A stretch of DNA of 64,000 nucleotides, from the NCBI GenBank assembly GCA_013368445.1, contig JAACJO010000019.1, positions 558,001 through 622,000 of the forward strand. The letters run 5' to 3'. Of this stretch, positions 25,030 through 34,955 are shown in pieces. A program made the translations under genes and the position numbers. The notes below the pieces were generated by a model, which saw only the letters and a program-made list of their open reading frames with translations, did no database searches and was not told where the DNA came from. This stretch comes from Leucocoprinus leucothites. Taxonomy: Eukaryota; Basidiomycota; Agaricomycetes; Agaricales; Agaricaceae. Numbering within the stretch: the stretch's first letter is position 1; each line of letters opens with the position of its first letter.

Positions 25030-27349
25030 TCAGCTGGCCACATCGACGCCATTCTCGATGCCCAACCTCCCCAGAGGTGATGCAACTTCCTCTGGCGTTC
25101 TGATATTGGTATCGATGTTCCGCACAGGGCCCGTAAACCAATGGACGCCACCGTATTTCGGGAAATAATACCAGACCACAGATAGACCTAAGACGCCGCC
25201 CACGACGACAGCTGTATAGTTCATCTCAGTGGCGCTGGTTGATGGAGTCGCGGGGAAGAGGGTGATAATGCCGATGAAAGTCATGAATAGCACAGCGGTG
25301 ATTGCCACTGGAAGGCTCTAGATAAACCCAATGAACTCGTTAATCAAATCGGGCTAAGGTGAGGGAGTCGTGAGTACGCACGAATATTCCGAGGTTGAAA
25401 GGTCCAGGTTTCAAAACATTTCCGCCTGTAAACCGAACGATAATTGGTATAGCATAAGCTATATTAGAAGCGGTGATAGACATGGAGAAGATAGCATTGG
25501 TAGCTTGATTCCCTGCGAAGACGAGAAGGCCGAGAAGTAGTGCCCCTATCGCATCGAACCAGACCACGTTGACTGGCGCCTTTGTGAATGGATTCATTTT
25601 GTATAACCATTTAGAGAATGGAAGCGCTGTCGAGTTTCGAGGCAGTTGGTTAGCTTAAGGAAGTAATGGGCCCATGACTTTCCATACCTCCATCACGACT
25701 GAAGGCAAAAGTTTGTCTGCTGGCAGCTAGTAGCTTAAGGATTTCTTAGATGGTGACGAATTGTCCGATACTAAGTATTATCGTAGCTCACCATGCTTGA
25801 GCCCATGAAGTATCTGTTCCGCCAATTAGACAATTTTGTACAATTATTGGCAGAATATACGTACTGGACAAAGACAACCAGAACCCACATACCCAGCGCG
25901 CCCTTTTGACCAAAACTATTCACAAAGATTTGCGCCATGGGCTGGCGACTATTATTCAGAGCTTCGAGGTCCATTCCCATACAAAATGCGAGCACCAGAT
26001 TGATAACTGCCAATCAATATGTTGAGAATAATTTTCGTCGAGTCGTGCGGATTTAGATTAGCGCCGTACCCCATCCTAGGACTCCTGCGATGATTACAGC
26101 TCCAACAATAGCCCATGGTACAGCCATTGCGGCATTAGATGCTTCTTCACTGATATGTACGCTCGCATCAAACGAGCCTCGAGCTTAAGTGAGTATCAAA
26201 TTGAAATAGTCAGTGAAAAATGGCAGATTACCGACACTCCAGGCAGGTGCAAGAAAGCTAAGGATGAAAGCGAATCCATTTGGCCAACCGCTTACTAGAA
26301 AATGGTGAGATGATCAGAGAGCACAAAGAAGAATCAGTAAACACACAATTGGTAAACTCCCAGAGGGCGAATCTTGCGGTATTCTTGAACTCTCTGGGTG
26401 TAGCGATAGGCAGGGCAACAATGACTATAACACAAAACCTAATGTAAGCAATCAGAAATTGATTGTCTTTCGCCAGCTTAGGAGAACGTACAAAACATTT
26501 ACCGCGATGTAGAAATTTTGTAAACGAGCGAGAGTTCGAGTACCGAGACTGCATACGACGGCATGGCTGATCACGATAGCCGCGTATACGCCGCTATGAA
26601 AGCCTGAATAAGCTTAAATGCAACTCTCAGAAAGAGAATTCTCGTACAATAGCGTAGCATTGGTCACTTGAAAGGTTCCGTTGGAGCCGATGGAAATAGC
26701 TGCCATCACCTGAATTGCAGCACCCCAGTCGATGGAAGCCACAGAAGCAATCGAGGCAATCGTATTTGCGTCTAGAATTCTTTAGCACGGAGAATGGAGC
26801 CGAGAAGAATTCAGGGCAGTGACACTCACAACCAACAATCCAGCATAGTAGATTTCGCCATCGTTTGGATGCAAGCGAGTAAGTCCAAAAATAGAGCTGA
26901 GGAAATGCTAGGTCACGAGTATGATAAGAATAGGGGGTCAAAAGAACTCACTCCACCAGAGGTAGGCGCTGCAGACCCAAGCTCTGCCATAGCCATGCCA
27001 ACAGTAAGTATGAACATACAAGTGAGCAACCACTATCTAGAGTTTAGCTTTGATCCTGCAAAACAATATAATTTCTACGGACCCCCCAGACCATAGCGGG
27101 TCCTCCTCCGTTAGGTATTGAGTAGAATAATACCGAGGCGATCGACGGCACCAAGCCTATGATAGAGAATACAATTCCGAACACCTATTTCTCAGTATCT
27201 ATCAGGGTGCGTTAAATGACGATGACAAAATATTCACTCGCCTCCAGAGGCTTGAATTCCCGTTTAAACTCCTGTTTATATCCGAGTTCTGCTAGGAGAA
27301 TCTCATCCGCTTTACGGATTGCAAGCCGTCTTGAAATATTATCCTTCAT
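25030..27349 (-). CDS. amino-acid/GABA permease, APC superfamily
   Basis: Plasma-membrane transporter of the fungal amino acid/choline/GABA permease family (Uga4/Hnm1-like), about 12 TM helices. The gene is broken into more than a dozen exons. Start ATG 27349 (MKDNISRRLAIRKADE), stop 25030-25032. Family landmarks in order: FKPLE|VFGIVFSIIGLVPSIASV, IPNGGGPAMVWG, MAMAELGSAAPTSGG, LYFWTYSLAS, SIDWGAAIQVMAAISIGSNG, TRTLARLQNFYIAVN, SGWPNGFAFILSFLAPAWSV, EEASNAAMAVPWAIVGAV, NNSRQPMAQI, ASRQTFAFSRDGALPFS, NPFTKAPVNVVWFDA and FTGGNVLKPGPFNLG. The first intron (27241-27185, 57 bp) begins GCGAGT, so this looks like a second GC-AG intron in the window. I saw no frameshift. Substrate cannot be fixed from sequence alone. 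Confidence 0.9.
27185..27241 (-). other. GC-AG intron in the permease
   Basis: CTG GAG|GCGAGT ... AATAG|GTG. The GC donor gives the expected phase-0 join PLE-VFGI; the nearby GTGAAT donor would break the frame. Confidence 0.6.
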
Positions 27350-28150
27350 CACTGAGGGAAAGAAAAGGGACAAAGGGGTGGTCCACAAGGACTTCTCTGT
27401 TTATAAGCGGATAGCTGGAAGGGTGCAAAATCGGGAAGAAGTTGCCTAGATGACCACTGGAAGCGAGCTAACTGCTCCTCAAGCGAGTTAAGAAGGGTGT
27501 ATTCCCATTTTGTCGTCCCGCAATAGGAGTATTAGGCCACGACCCAGCACCTGGATTCGGGAAACGATCACATTGGAGCGAACTGGCACTCAGCCAGGGC
27601 AGCCATTCTATCCAGCGACTCATCCAGTAGAGATTTCATGTCATCATTCAACGTGGGCGCGTCCCTGTAGTTTGTGGATAAGAATGATTGTAGTCGTTAT
27701 GATGCCATCGGATTGGGGGCGCTCTCTAAGCATAATAGAAAAGGTCTCTGTGTTTTTTAGGCAGCCGTGGATCCCGGTCAGATAACCTTAACATGGCATT
27801 TGATATATACCAGTGTCGGACATGGACTGTTGGTCGTTCGCCGTAGTGTATCGGGAGATTCTGAATATTGGAGGCGTGTCCAGCCGAGATTTCGTTACCG
27901 AATAGAACAATGGGTATATGACCAAAGGATAATGTTCTGTATATAGATCGCCAAAACGAGTGATGAATGTTTAACCTAATGTATGTAGCGAGGAAGAAGC
28001 TAGAAGGAGGCTGGTCATGTCACTGGAAGCTGATTAATTTGGTCCATCATGATCATCCTGTTTGATTGCTGACTCATCAGGAAGTACAAGCGTTCAACTA
28101 CTTCAGTTACTAGTACAACCTTCATCTTCTCTACCAAATCGAGCCTGCAA
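27350..28150. other. intergenic, no gene seen
   Basis: Between the permease 5' end and the 3' end of the methyltransferase-GT8 gene, both on -. Frames such as 27510-27785 (+) show no motif. Confidence 0.45.
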
Positions 28151-29779
28151 TCAAGCCAGGGCATCCTCTTCTTTCCTGAATTTGAACACATTCATCGCTT
28201 CTTGAACTCTGTTTCGAAATTCCTCGGCAGCCTCACTGATTCGTTGCTCCATGACCTCTTTTCTCTTTGAAGTACGACCCTCTGAGGTTGCATACGCTGC
28301 ATACGGTGTTTTCGCGAGTGCTCCCCACCACTCTTCACAAAAAGGATGTCCCGGGGAACCAAGATAACCCCATGGCTTCGCTGTTGGCGGCTGAACGTAT
28401 GGGTTCAAGACCTCGACGAGCGAAGGGTTCACCGGTCCTGTAAAATGAACGATCGCGGGGTCGTTCATCTCATCGAGCTTCAGACGCTCTCGATCTGCGG
28501 ATGGATACAAGACGTAGGTTCCAAGGCCTTGAGCGTTCCAACGCAACGAAAGGGGCACCCAGTCCTTGAAATGTAGGTTTAATGCGTCCTGGTCTCGGAA
28601 CTTGGCGTCCCGCATCTCCCTTGCCCTCTCCAGCAGTCTATTGCCTGTCTCCCTAATCTTTGCCAAGTCCATAAGCATAACACCCGCGTTGAAATACGGA
28701 TGACTTTCGACCGAATCATGCCCCATGGGGTGACCAATGTCAGGAGCGGCACCCAAAGCCCTGTCCTGGAGGTCTGTATGCCACAGGGATGTGAGATCAG
28801 CTCGAACAAGGATATCGGCGTCGAGATATAGCACCCGTTCGATAGGGAGAATACGGAAAAGATCAAGTTTGGCCCATACAGGACCGAGTTCCCGCGAAAT
28901 ACTGTCTTCTGGCAAAGGAAGAAAAGAAAGCGTTACGTCTCTGGATCCCGGGATACAGTGACGTAGCTCCCTCTTGTCATCTTCCGTCAGCCCGCAATCA
29001 ACGATATAGATAGAGATACGACCTGGTGTGTGCTGCACAGCGGTCTTCACTGCGACAGCGGCTGGCATGGAGAAGAAGGAATCGATCGCTAATGCAAGAT
29101 TGACGCCATAGCCAAAAGCCTCCGCTGGCTGGCTACCATTATTGGCTACGAGGAATCCGATGCGCATGTCCGTCGTTTTGCGCAATACGACCTGATAGTG
29201 GCTAGGATCGGACAGCCTAACATACTCCCCTTCATGAAGTTTGAGGAAAGCATCAATTCCTCGCTTAGGATGATGCTGACTATCCTCTGGCTCCGCGTCC
29301 CAGTGATAGTCATCAAATATGACAATGGCTCCTTTCCTCGCTAAACGCCAGCAGAGCTCGCCATCAAGCAAGGTGTCGTCTGCTTCATGGGATCCATCAA
29401 CATATATCCAATCGAATCCAGGTGCTTGTTTCCCTATCTCCTCCTCCAGCAGGAGCATCAGCGCAGGAAAGCTGAATTGAGGAATGACCCGAGAGTTGTC
29501 GTTCCCCGCTGAACGAAGATTATGCTGGATTTTCTCAAAGCGCTCTTTTCCAGCCGCGGTGGTGAGGAGGTCGAAATGGTCGATGCAAACGATGGAGCCC
29601 CCCGGGTTACAAAGCTCGTTCAAGAGGAAGATGGCGGACCTTCCTTCCCAAGAGCCAATCTCAAGGGCTCGAGGATGGGAGGTTCTCCCTTTAACATCCT
29701 CAATGAGAGGTGTCCAGCTGGAGACGTTATGTGTAAACCAGTCTTGTGTCGATGTAAAGCGATATGCTGGTTCGGTCAT
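28151..29779 (-). CDS. fused SAM methyltransferase - GT8 glycosyltransferase
   Basis: Single exon, 542 residues, with two enzyme domains. Residues ~1-205 are a class I SAM methyltransferase (Methyltransf_24-like): motif I LEIGSWEGRSAIFLL, then GGSIVCIDHF, FDWIYVDGSHEADDTL and KGAIVIFDDYHWD. Residues ~206-470 are a GT8 (glycogenin/LPS type) retaining glycosyltransferase: MRIGFLVANNGS start, PVWAKLDLFRILP, the metal-binding DxD in LYLDADILVRADL, FNAGVMLMDL, RDQDALNLHF and the late HFTGPVNPSL histidine motif. A charged C-terminal tail ends it. No signal peptide or TM, so a cytosolic enzyme acting on a nucleotide sugar is likely. Intronless while most neighbours have several introns; fusions of this kind are commoner in bacterial polysaccharide loci. 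It is divergent from the epimerase/GT2 gene at 31430 (1.65 kb apart). Confidence 0.88.
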   Translation of the reverse strand: MTEPAYRFTSTQDWFTHNVSSWTPLIEDVKGRTSHPRALEIGSWEGRSAIFLLNELCNPGGSIVCIDHFDLLTTAAGKERFEKIQHNLRSAGNDNSRVIPQFSFPALMLLLEEEIGKQAPGFDWIYVDGSHEADDTLLDGELCWRLARKGAIVIFDDYHWDAEPEDSQHHPKRGIDAFLKLHEGEYVRLSDPSHYQVVLRKTTDMRIGFLVANNGSQPAEAFGYGVNLALAIDSFFSMPAAVAVKTAVQHTPGRISIYIVDCGLTEDDKRELRHCIPGSRDVTLSFLPLPEDSISRELGPVWAKLDLFRILPIERVLYLDADILVRADLTSLWHTDLQDRALGAAPDIGHPMGHDSVESHPYFNAGVMLMDLAKIRETGNRLLERAREMRDAKFRDQDALNLHFKDWVPLSLRWNAQGLGTYVLYPSADRERLKLDEMNDPAIVHFTGPVNPSLVEVLNPYVQPPTAKPWGYLGSPGHPFCEEWWGALAKTPYAAYATSEGRTSKRKEVMEQRISEAAEEFRNRVQEAMNVFKFRKEEDALA

Positions 29780-31429
29780 TTGGGCTTTCCTAGGCTTGGA
29801 GTGACGATGGGCAATAATCCTGTGTGCATTCGGATCCCCTTGACCAATCGCTTTTCAATCGAGCTGTGGAAGTTTCCACAGTGGGGATTCTTTCGAAGGA
29901 GTACAGCCCTTCCATTCACCAAAGTTCGAGTGGAGTAAAGGGTGCTGCGGATAGCCCACCGAGAAGTTTGATTCATATGGTTTCATCTTAACCGTACACA
30001 TGAGCTGGACTGTTATTATTGTCGCGAAACCCTTTAATGGCAGTTGCTGTATCGTCTGATGATAAATATCCATAATACCTATATTTACTACCTACTGAAA
30101 GGATTTTCAGGGCGGTAAAAAGATAAATCAGGTCACTGTTTTTATCGACCGCCCTCACGGCGTCATTTGGTGACGGCATACCTGACTCAAGAGGGTGTGT
30201 GAAGGACCATGTTCTAACGTCTGAGATGACCTCACGCTACAGCAACGGGCTCGGTGTGATTGTGGAACTCGCGCACGAGTCGCCATTGGGACTTTTGATT
30301 CTCTCCCACAGCACTCTAACTTAAATTCACTGTCATCGGTGATTTCACCCCCTTAACTACATAGGGACACCGCATGCAGTGGAATGCTCCAAGCATGCCG
30401 ACTGCGGCAGCTTGGTATGCATATCGTCCCTGTGTCTTGGGTCCTAGGCAGCAGAAGCTCAGACATCGAGGAGGTTAAAGCACGGGTCACATTCTGAATT
30501 AAGAGCCTCATGCGAAATAGGCCAAACAAGACGACATTGGTAGAGTTCACTACAACCAATAATAACGGACTGCCCTTTCCAGGATCCAAACGTTCAAAGA
30601 GATTCCGCAATTTAGGGGCGTTCAATGTACCAGATGGCCGTCTCACATCCTCTTGGCCTTCTTTGTATGAGAATCAATGGAGAATGCTTCTCAATCAAAC
30701 ATGCTGGACAACCCAATAAGAGGTCACACCTCCCAGTCATCAAAATTCGGAAATTTGTGTTCTTCAGAAGGCGAAGATTGAGTATTAGTCTAACAACTTT
30801 CGAGAACAGGCACAGTGTGATTCACTTGGCCGTTTCCCAATTCATAGGTGAGAAGGATTTGCGTAGAATCTCCAACAAAGTTATCTCCTGACCTCATCCA
30901 AGTTTGAGTGCGGACTCCCATATGCTTGAAGTCACAATAGAGCAAGAAGGATCTACGCATGGAGATGTATTTGCATTGGGCGTTCTATTCATCCAATCTC
31001 AAGCGCTCATACGTGACGCTTGAAGCGGTCATAGTAGTGGATTCTGATCGAACGGCTCTGATAGAAAATGGGGAAAGGATGGACATAAGCCCCAACCACA
31101 AATAGGACTGAACACATAGCCGCTCCCATCCAGGCGTCAAGTTACTCAGTTTGCTATCCGCAGGACTTTGAACCACTCAGTGGGGTCGTAGAAGAACTTC
31201 TGCCGCTTCGCAACCATCTGACAAGAAGTACCCATCTCCAAGCATACGCAAAACATGAGAGTTGCATCAAGACGGGGAAGCCGTCAACACCGCCCACACA
31301 GACAAACAATGTTTCCATTACGAAGTTCGCTAATGATTCGCATGTCTCAGAAGCTCAGCGGTGCGCTCCAACCCCGATAACATATAAACACCAAGGCTGA
31401 TCGAAGTCTTTCCACAGATCTCCTCTACT
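29780..31429. other. divergent intergenic region of the glycan gene pair
   Basis: 1.65 kb between the two divergent starts. No gene is supported; short frames lack motifs. The 3' side contains a TATA box for the + gene (see 31383). Confidence 0.45.
31383..31388 (+). promoter_or_regulatory. TATA box
   Basis: TATAAA 42 bp before the ATG of the epimerase/GT gene (31430), a usual core-promoter distance in fungi. Confidence 0.45.
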
Positions 31430-34400
31430 ATGTCGAAAGCTACCACTACCATTCTCATCACCGGTGGATACGGTTTCATAGTGAGTCCTTATTCCATGGA
31501 CGAATTTTTCGTTTTCACCTTGAACACCAGGGATCTCATGTTGCCAAGCGGCTCTATGACCATTCGGATGGCTACCATATCCGGATCATCGATCTGGTTT
31601 CTAAACCTCCCCCTTCTATGGGAACGATATGTCATGAATTTATCCAAGGAAATCTTTGTGATTTGTCCACGTGCATTGCGGCAGTTAAGGGTGCTGCAAC
31701 TATCCTACACTTTGCTGCCAATATGGGCGGCATGGGCACCATTCATGCTGACAACGAGGCCGAAATTTACGCACAGAACCATACCATGACCCAGAACATA
31801 CTCAAAGCGGCATCTCTTCCTGATAGTACGGTCACCAAGTTCTTCTATGCTTCATCTGCGTGCGTCTACCCAGAGGTTCTCCAGAGCGGGAAAGACATTT
31901 CTCTCCGAGAGAGTGATGTCTTTCCTTCCGATGGTACCATTCCTCGTCCTCAGGGCCTCTATGGCTTGGAGAAACTAAACTCCGAGCTCTTGATGGCCCA
32001 GTATACTGAAAAGTTCGACATCCGTATTGCGCGATTCCACAATATTTATGGGCCAGGCGGTTCCTGGAATAACGGCCGAGAGAAAGCGCCGGCTGCGCTC
32101 CTTCGAAAAGCTCTAGTGTGCCGCCGTTTGAACGAGAGCACACAAGAGACGTTCGATTTCGAGATATGGGGAGATGGTACCCAGAGGCGAAGCTTCCTCT
32201 TCATCGACGATGCAGTGGATGGCATTCTTAGGTTGCTTTCTTCCTCGTACTCGAGGCCGCTCAATATAGGATCTGATCAAGCGGTGACCATTCGGGAACT
32301 CGCAGAGCTCGCTTTGAAATGCGCCGGAACCCAGGGTCCACTCGTGTATGACACCTCCAAGCCTATAGGCGTGGCTTCGCGAAACTCAAACAACGATGTC
32401 GCCCAGACTGTCCTCGGATGGTCCCGTCTATTCCTTTGGAGGAAGGGATGAGGAGGACGTGTGAATGGATACAGGTCCAGCTCGATAATCACCTTGCTCT
32501 ACAAGAGCAGCGAGGTTTCGAGGTGGACAAGTCTCTTCAGGCCTTCGGAGAAGTAAAGTCGTAGATCTCGAAGCTGATCGGTTGACCTTTGCTATCATCC
32601 TCCCTATTACCTCCCGCGGACTGCCAAACCCGAATGAATGTCTCGAGAACTTGCGTAAATTCATTCAGAGCCTGCAAGAAACCACCTGGCGAGACGTTCA
32701 CTCTTCCTCGGACCAACATTTCCGCTTCGTTATTTACCTCGCAATTGATGCAGACGATAGCTTCCTTCTCCAAGAGAACAAAGCTCGTCAACTGATCATA
32801 GACCTCGGCATCCCCTCCTCCCAGATACGCGAAGTTATTAATTCTGAGCACCCCAAAGGACATGTATGTGCCATTTGGCGTGATTGCGCACGACAGGCTC
32901 ACAGTGACGGATGCGATTATTTCGTCCTGATGGGAGATGATGTCACGCTCTTAGACGAAGGATGGATGAGGAAATGTCATTCTACCTTTAGCTCTCTTGC
33001 GGAGGCAACTGGTCTCCCTTTCGGCCTTGGGTGTGTGTCGTTCACAGATGTATCGTTCCCGGGGATGCCCACCTTCCCCATTGTTCATAAGACCCATATG
33101 GAGGTTTTCGGAGGCGAAGTCGTTCCCAGTATTTTCATCAATCAGGACGGCGACCCCTTTTTATTCCAACTTTACCGGCGTTGGGGAACCTCTGTCATGT
33201 TTCCTTGTCGTTTGCGAAATGAGATCGGAGGCTCGGTTGAAGCTCGGTATACGAAAAAGCATGCTGCCAACTGGTCGCTCGCCCCTCTCGTTCGCGCTGA
33301 GCAGGCTGTTGCAAACTATCTCGAGATCAGCAAAGGGTTCGCTGCTTCGCATATCGCAGACATACAGAAGCTTACCTTGGATGTTATTGTCCCCTGCTAC
33401 CGAGTCGATTTGGTGAATTTTATCGAACATCCTTTCCCTTGAATCACCTCCTTCAACTTCAGTGAATTTCATAATCATCGTCGATTCTCCGAATTCGCCA
33501 TACGTACCAGCACTTCTTGCCCAGTACTCGTCCAACCGAGTATTCGTATTCGGGTGAATGAGACTAATCGTGGTGCCTCTTATTCTCGTAACAGAGGGCT
33601 GGCAGAGTCATCAGCAGAGTGGGTGCACTTCCTTGACGATGACATCGTCCCATCTCGTGACCTCTTGTTCGCAATATCGGACGCCATCCGCGAGAATCCT
33701 GATGCAGCTGGTTTTGTTTGTAACACCCAATTTCCGATTGCTGATAGCGTGTTTACCACTGCTGTTCACCTCTCTGGGGTGACGTATTTCTGGGTTATCG
33801 CGACAAAAATCCCCACGGACATCCCTTGGGGTGTTACAGCCAATCTCGTCTCCCACAGAGTGCTCGTACCATCGGATTTTGCGACCAAGGGAGAAATCCC
33901 CTCTCCAACGACATATTCTCTATCCTATCCGAAGACGGGTGGAGGTGAGGATATTGATTACTGTCTTACTCAGAGGGCCACCCACCTTTCCATTCGTCAA
34001 CGAAATCCGAATGCTACTGGACGCTATCCAGGCTTTCTTCCAGCTCCGACTGCTATCGTAACGCATCCGTGGTGGAACAATGGAAAACGGAGTTATTGGA
34101 GGTTCCACAAATGGAGCCTCGGTGATGGCCACCTCATCAACGTGTACCCCGAACTCAGCTACCGAGACTACGCTCCGAACAGTGCCGAGTGTTTCCTGCT
34201 CTGCTTAACAGCCGTCCTCTCTGGCGCTATCACTCTATCTCATTATGATGGTCCTTCAGTATCAAGAGTGCTCTGTGCGTCTTTGTTGCGAATGTGGCCA
34301 TGATATATATCGACACATCTTCCTCCACCCGGAACGAAATTACCCACTCAATGTTGAGTCTCGTATTCGGGAAAGCCGTATTCTTTGGATGGTTGCCGTC

Positions 34401-34505
34401 TTAGAAAGCTCCTTGATACGGATGTTCAGTGAGTTGGGGAGGCTTCGTGGAATTGTTGAGAAGAGAGAATGGGGAAGCATTGGAAAGCGTTTGATTGGTT
34501 TGTAG
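31430..34505 (+). CDS. GDP-mannose-epimerase-like domain joined to two GT-A glycosyltransferase domains (probable single fusion protein; several frameshifts)
   Basis: Exon 1 31430-31480, 50-bp intron, then one long exon. Domain 1 (~310 aa) resembles GDP-mannose 3,5-epimerase: Rossmann GGYGFIGSH, AANMGGMG, SSACVYPE with the catalytic Cys, YGLEK, RFHNIYGPGGSW, GREKAPAALLRKAL, RSFLFIDDAVDGILRL and LNIGSD. Domain 2 (from ~32582): FAIILPITSRGLP, LAIDADDSFL, YFVLMGDDVTLLDEGW. Domain 3 (from ~33380): GT2-like LDVIVPCYRVDL, NETNRGASYSRNRGL, WVHFLDDDIVPSRDLL, GGGEDIDYCL. As read, the frame breaks at C3 32423-32425, A3 32555-32557, AA 33426-33427, C 33551 and CC 34298-34299. Domain 2 has no in-frame ATG until 32930, inside its own core, so it cannot start by itself; this argues for one ~1000-residue protein. 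The alternative is a decaying gene. Confidence 0.75.
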
Positions 34506-34955
34506 GTCGAATGCCGGGGAATGGACCGAGGAATGAAGAAAGAAGAAACTCATTGGAAAGAGTCGGGCTGGCGGTGTTCCTTCTCGCACTTTTTGTAGGT
34601 TTGAAGGGCTAAATAGTCGGTTGGAGCTTTGATCTTGCAATGGGGCTCAGTTTCTCGGTTTCCCTGCTCGGTCGGCTCTTGCCAAGATTGAAAGTTAACT
34701 AGTGTATTTTTAGTATATTTGTACGATATGCAAATGAGAGAAGACTCTACGACAAGCTACGCTCAAGAGGCATCGAATGAGGCTGATTCATAGTCGACGG
34801 AAGCGGAGAAAACCACACAGAAGAGAACATAACATGACAAGTAGACTAATAGTGACGAGGGTAGAAAGAGTACTAAAGCAAAGGTATAGTTGGTAAGTGA
34901 GTTGTAGCATAACCAAGCTCGGACTTGGAGTCAGTTTATGGTTCCGGCCATACTC
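34506..34955. other. convergent intergenic, no gene seen
   Basis: Only 3' flanks of the fusion gene (+) and membrane copy B (-). Confidence 0.5.
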
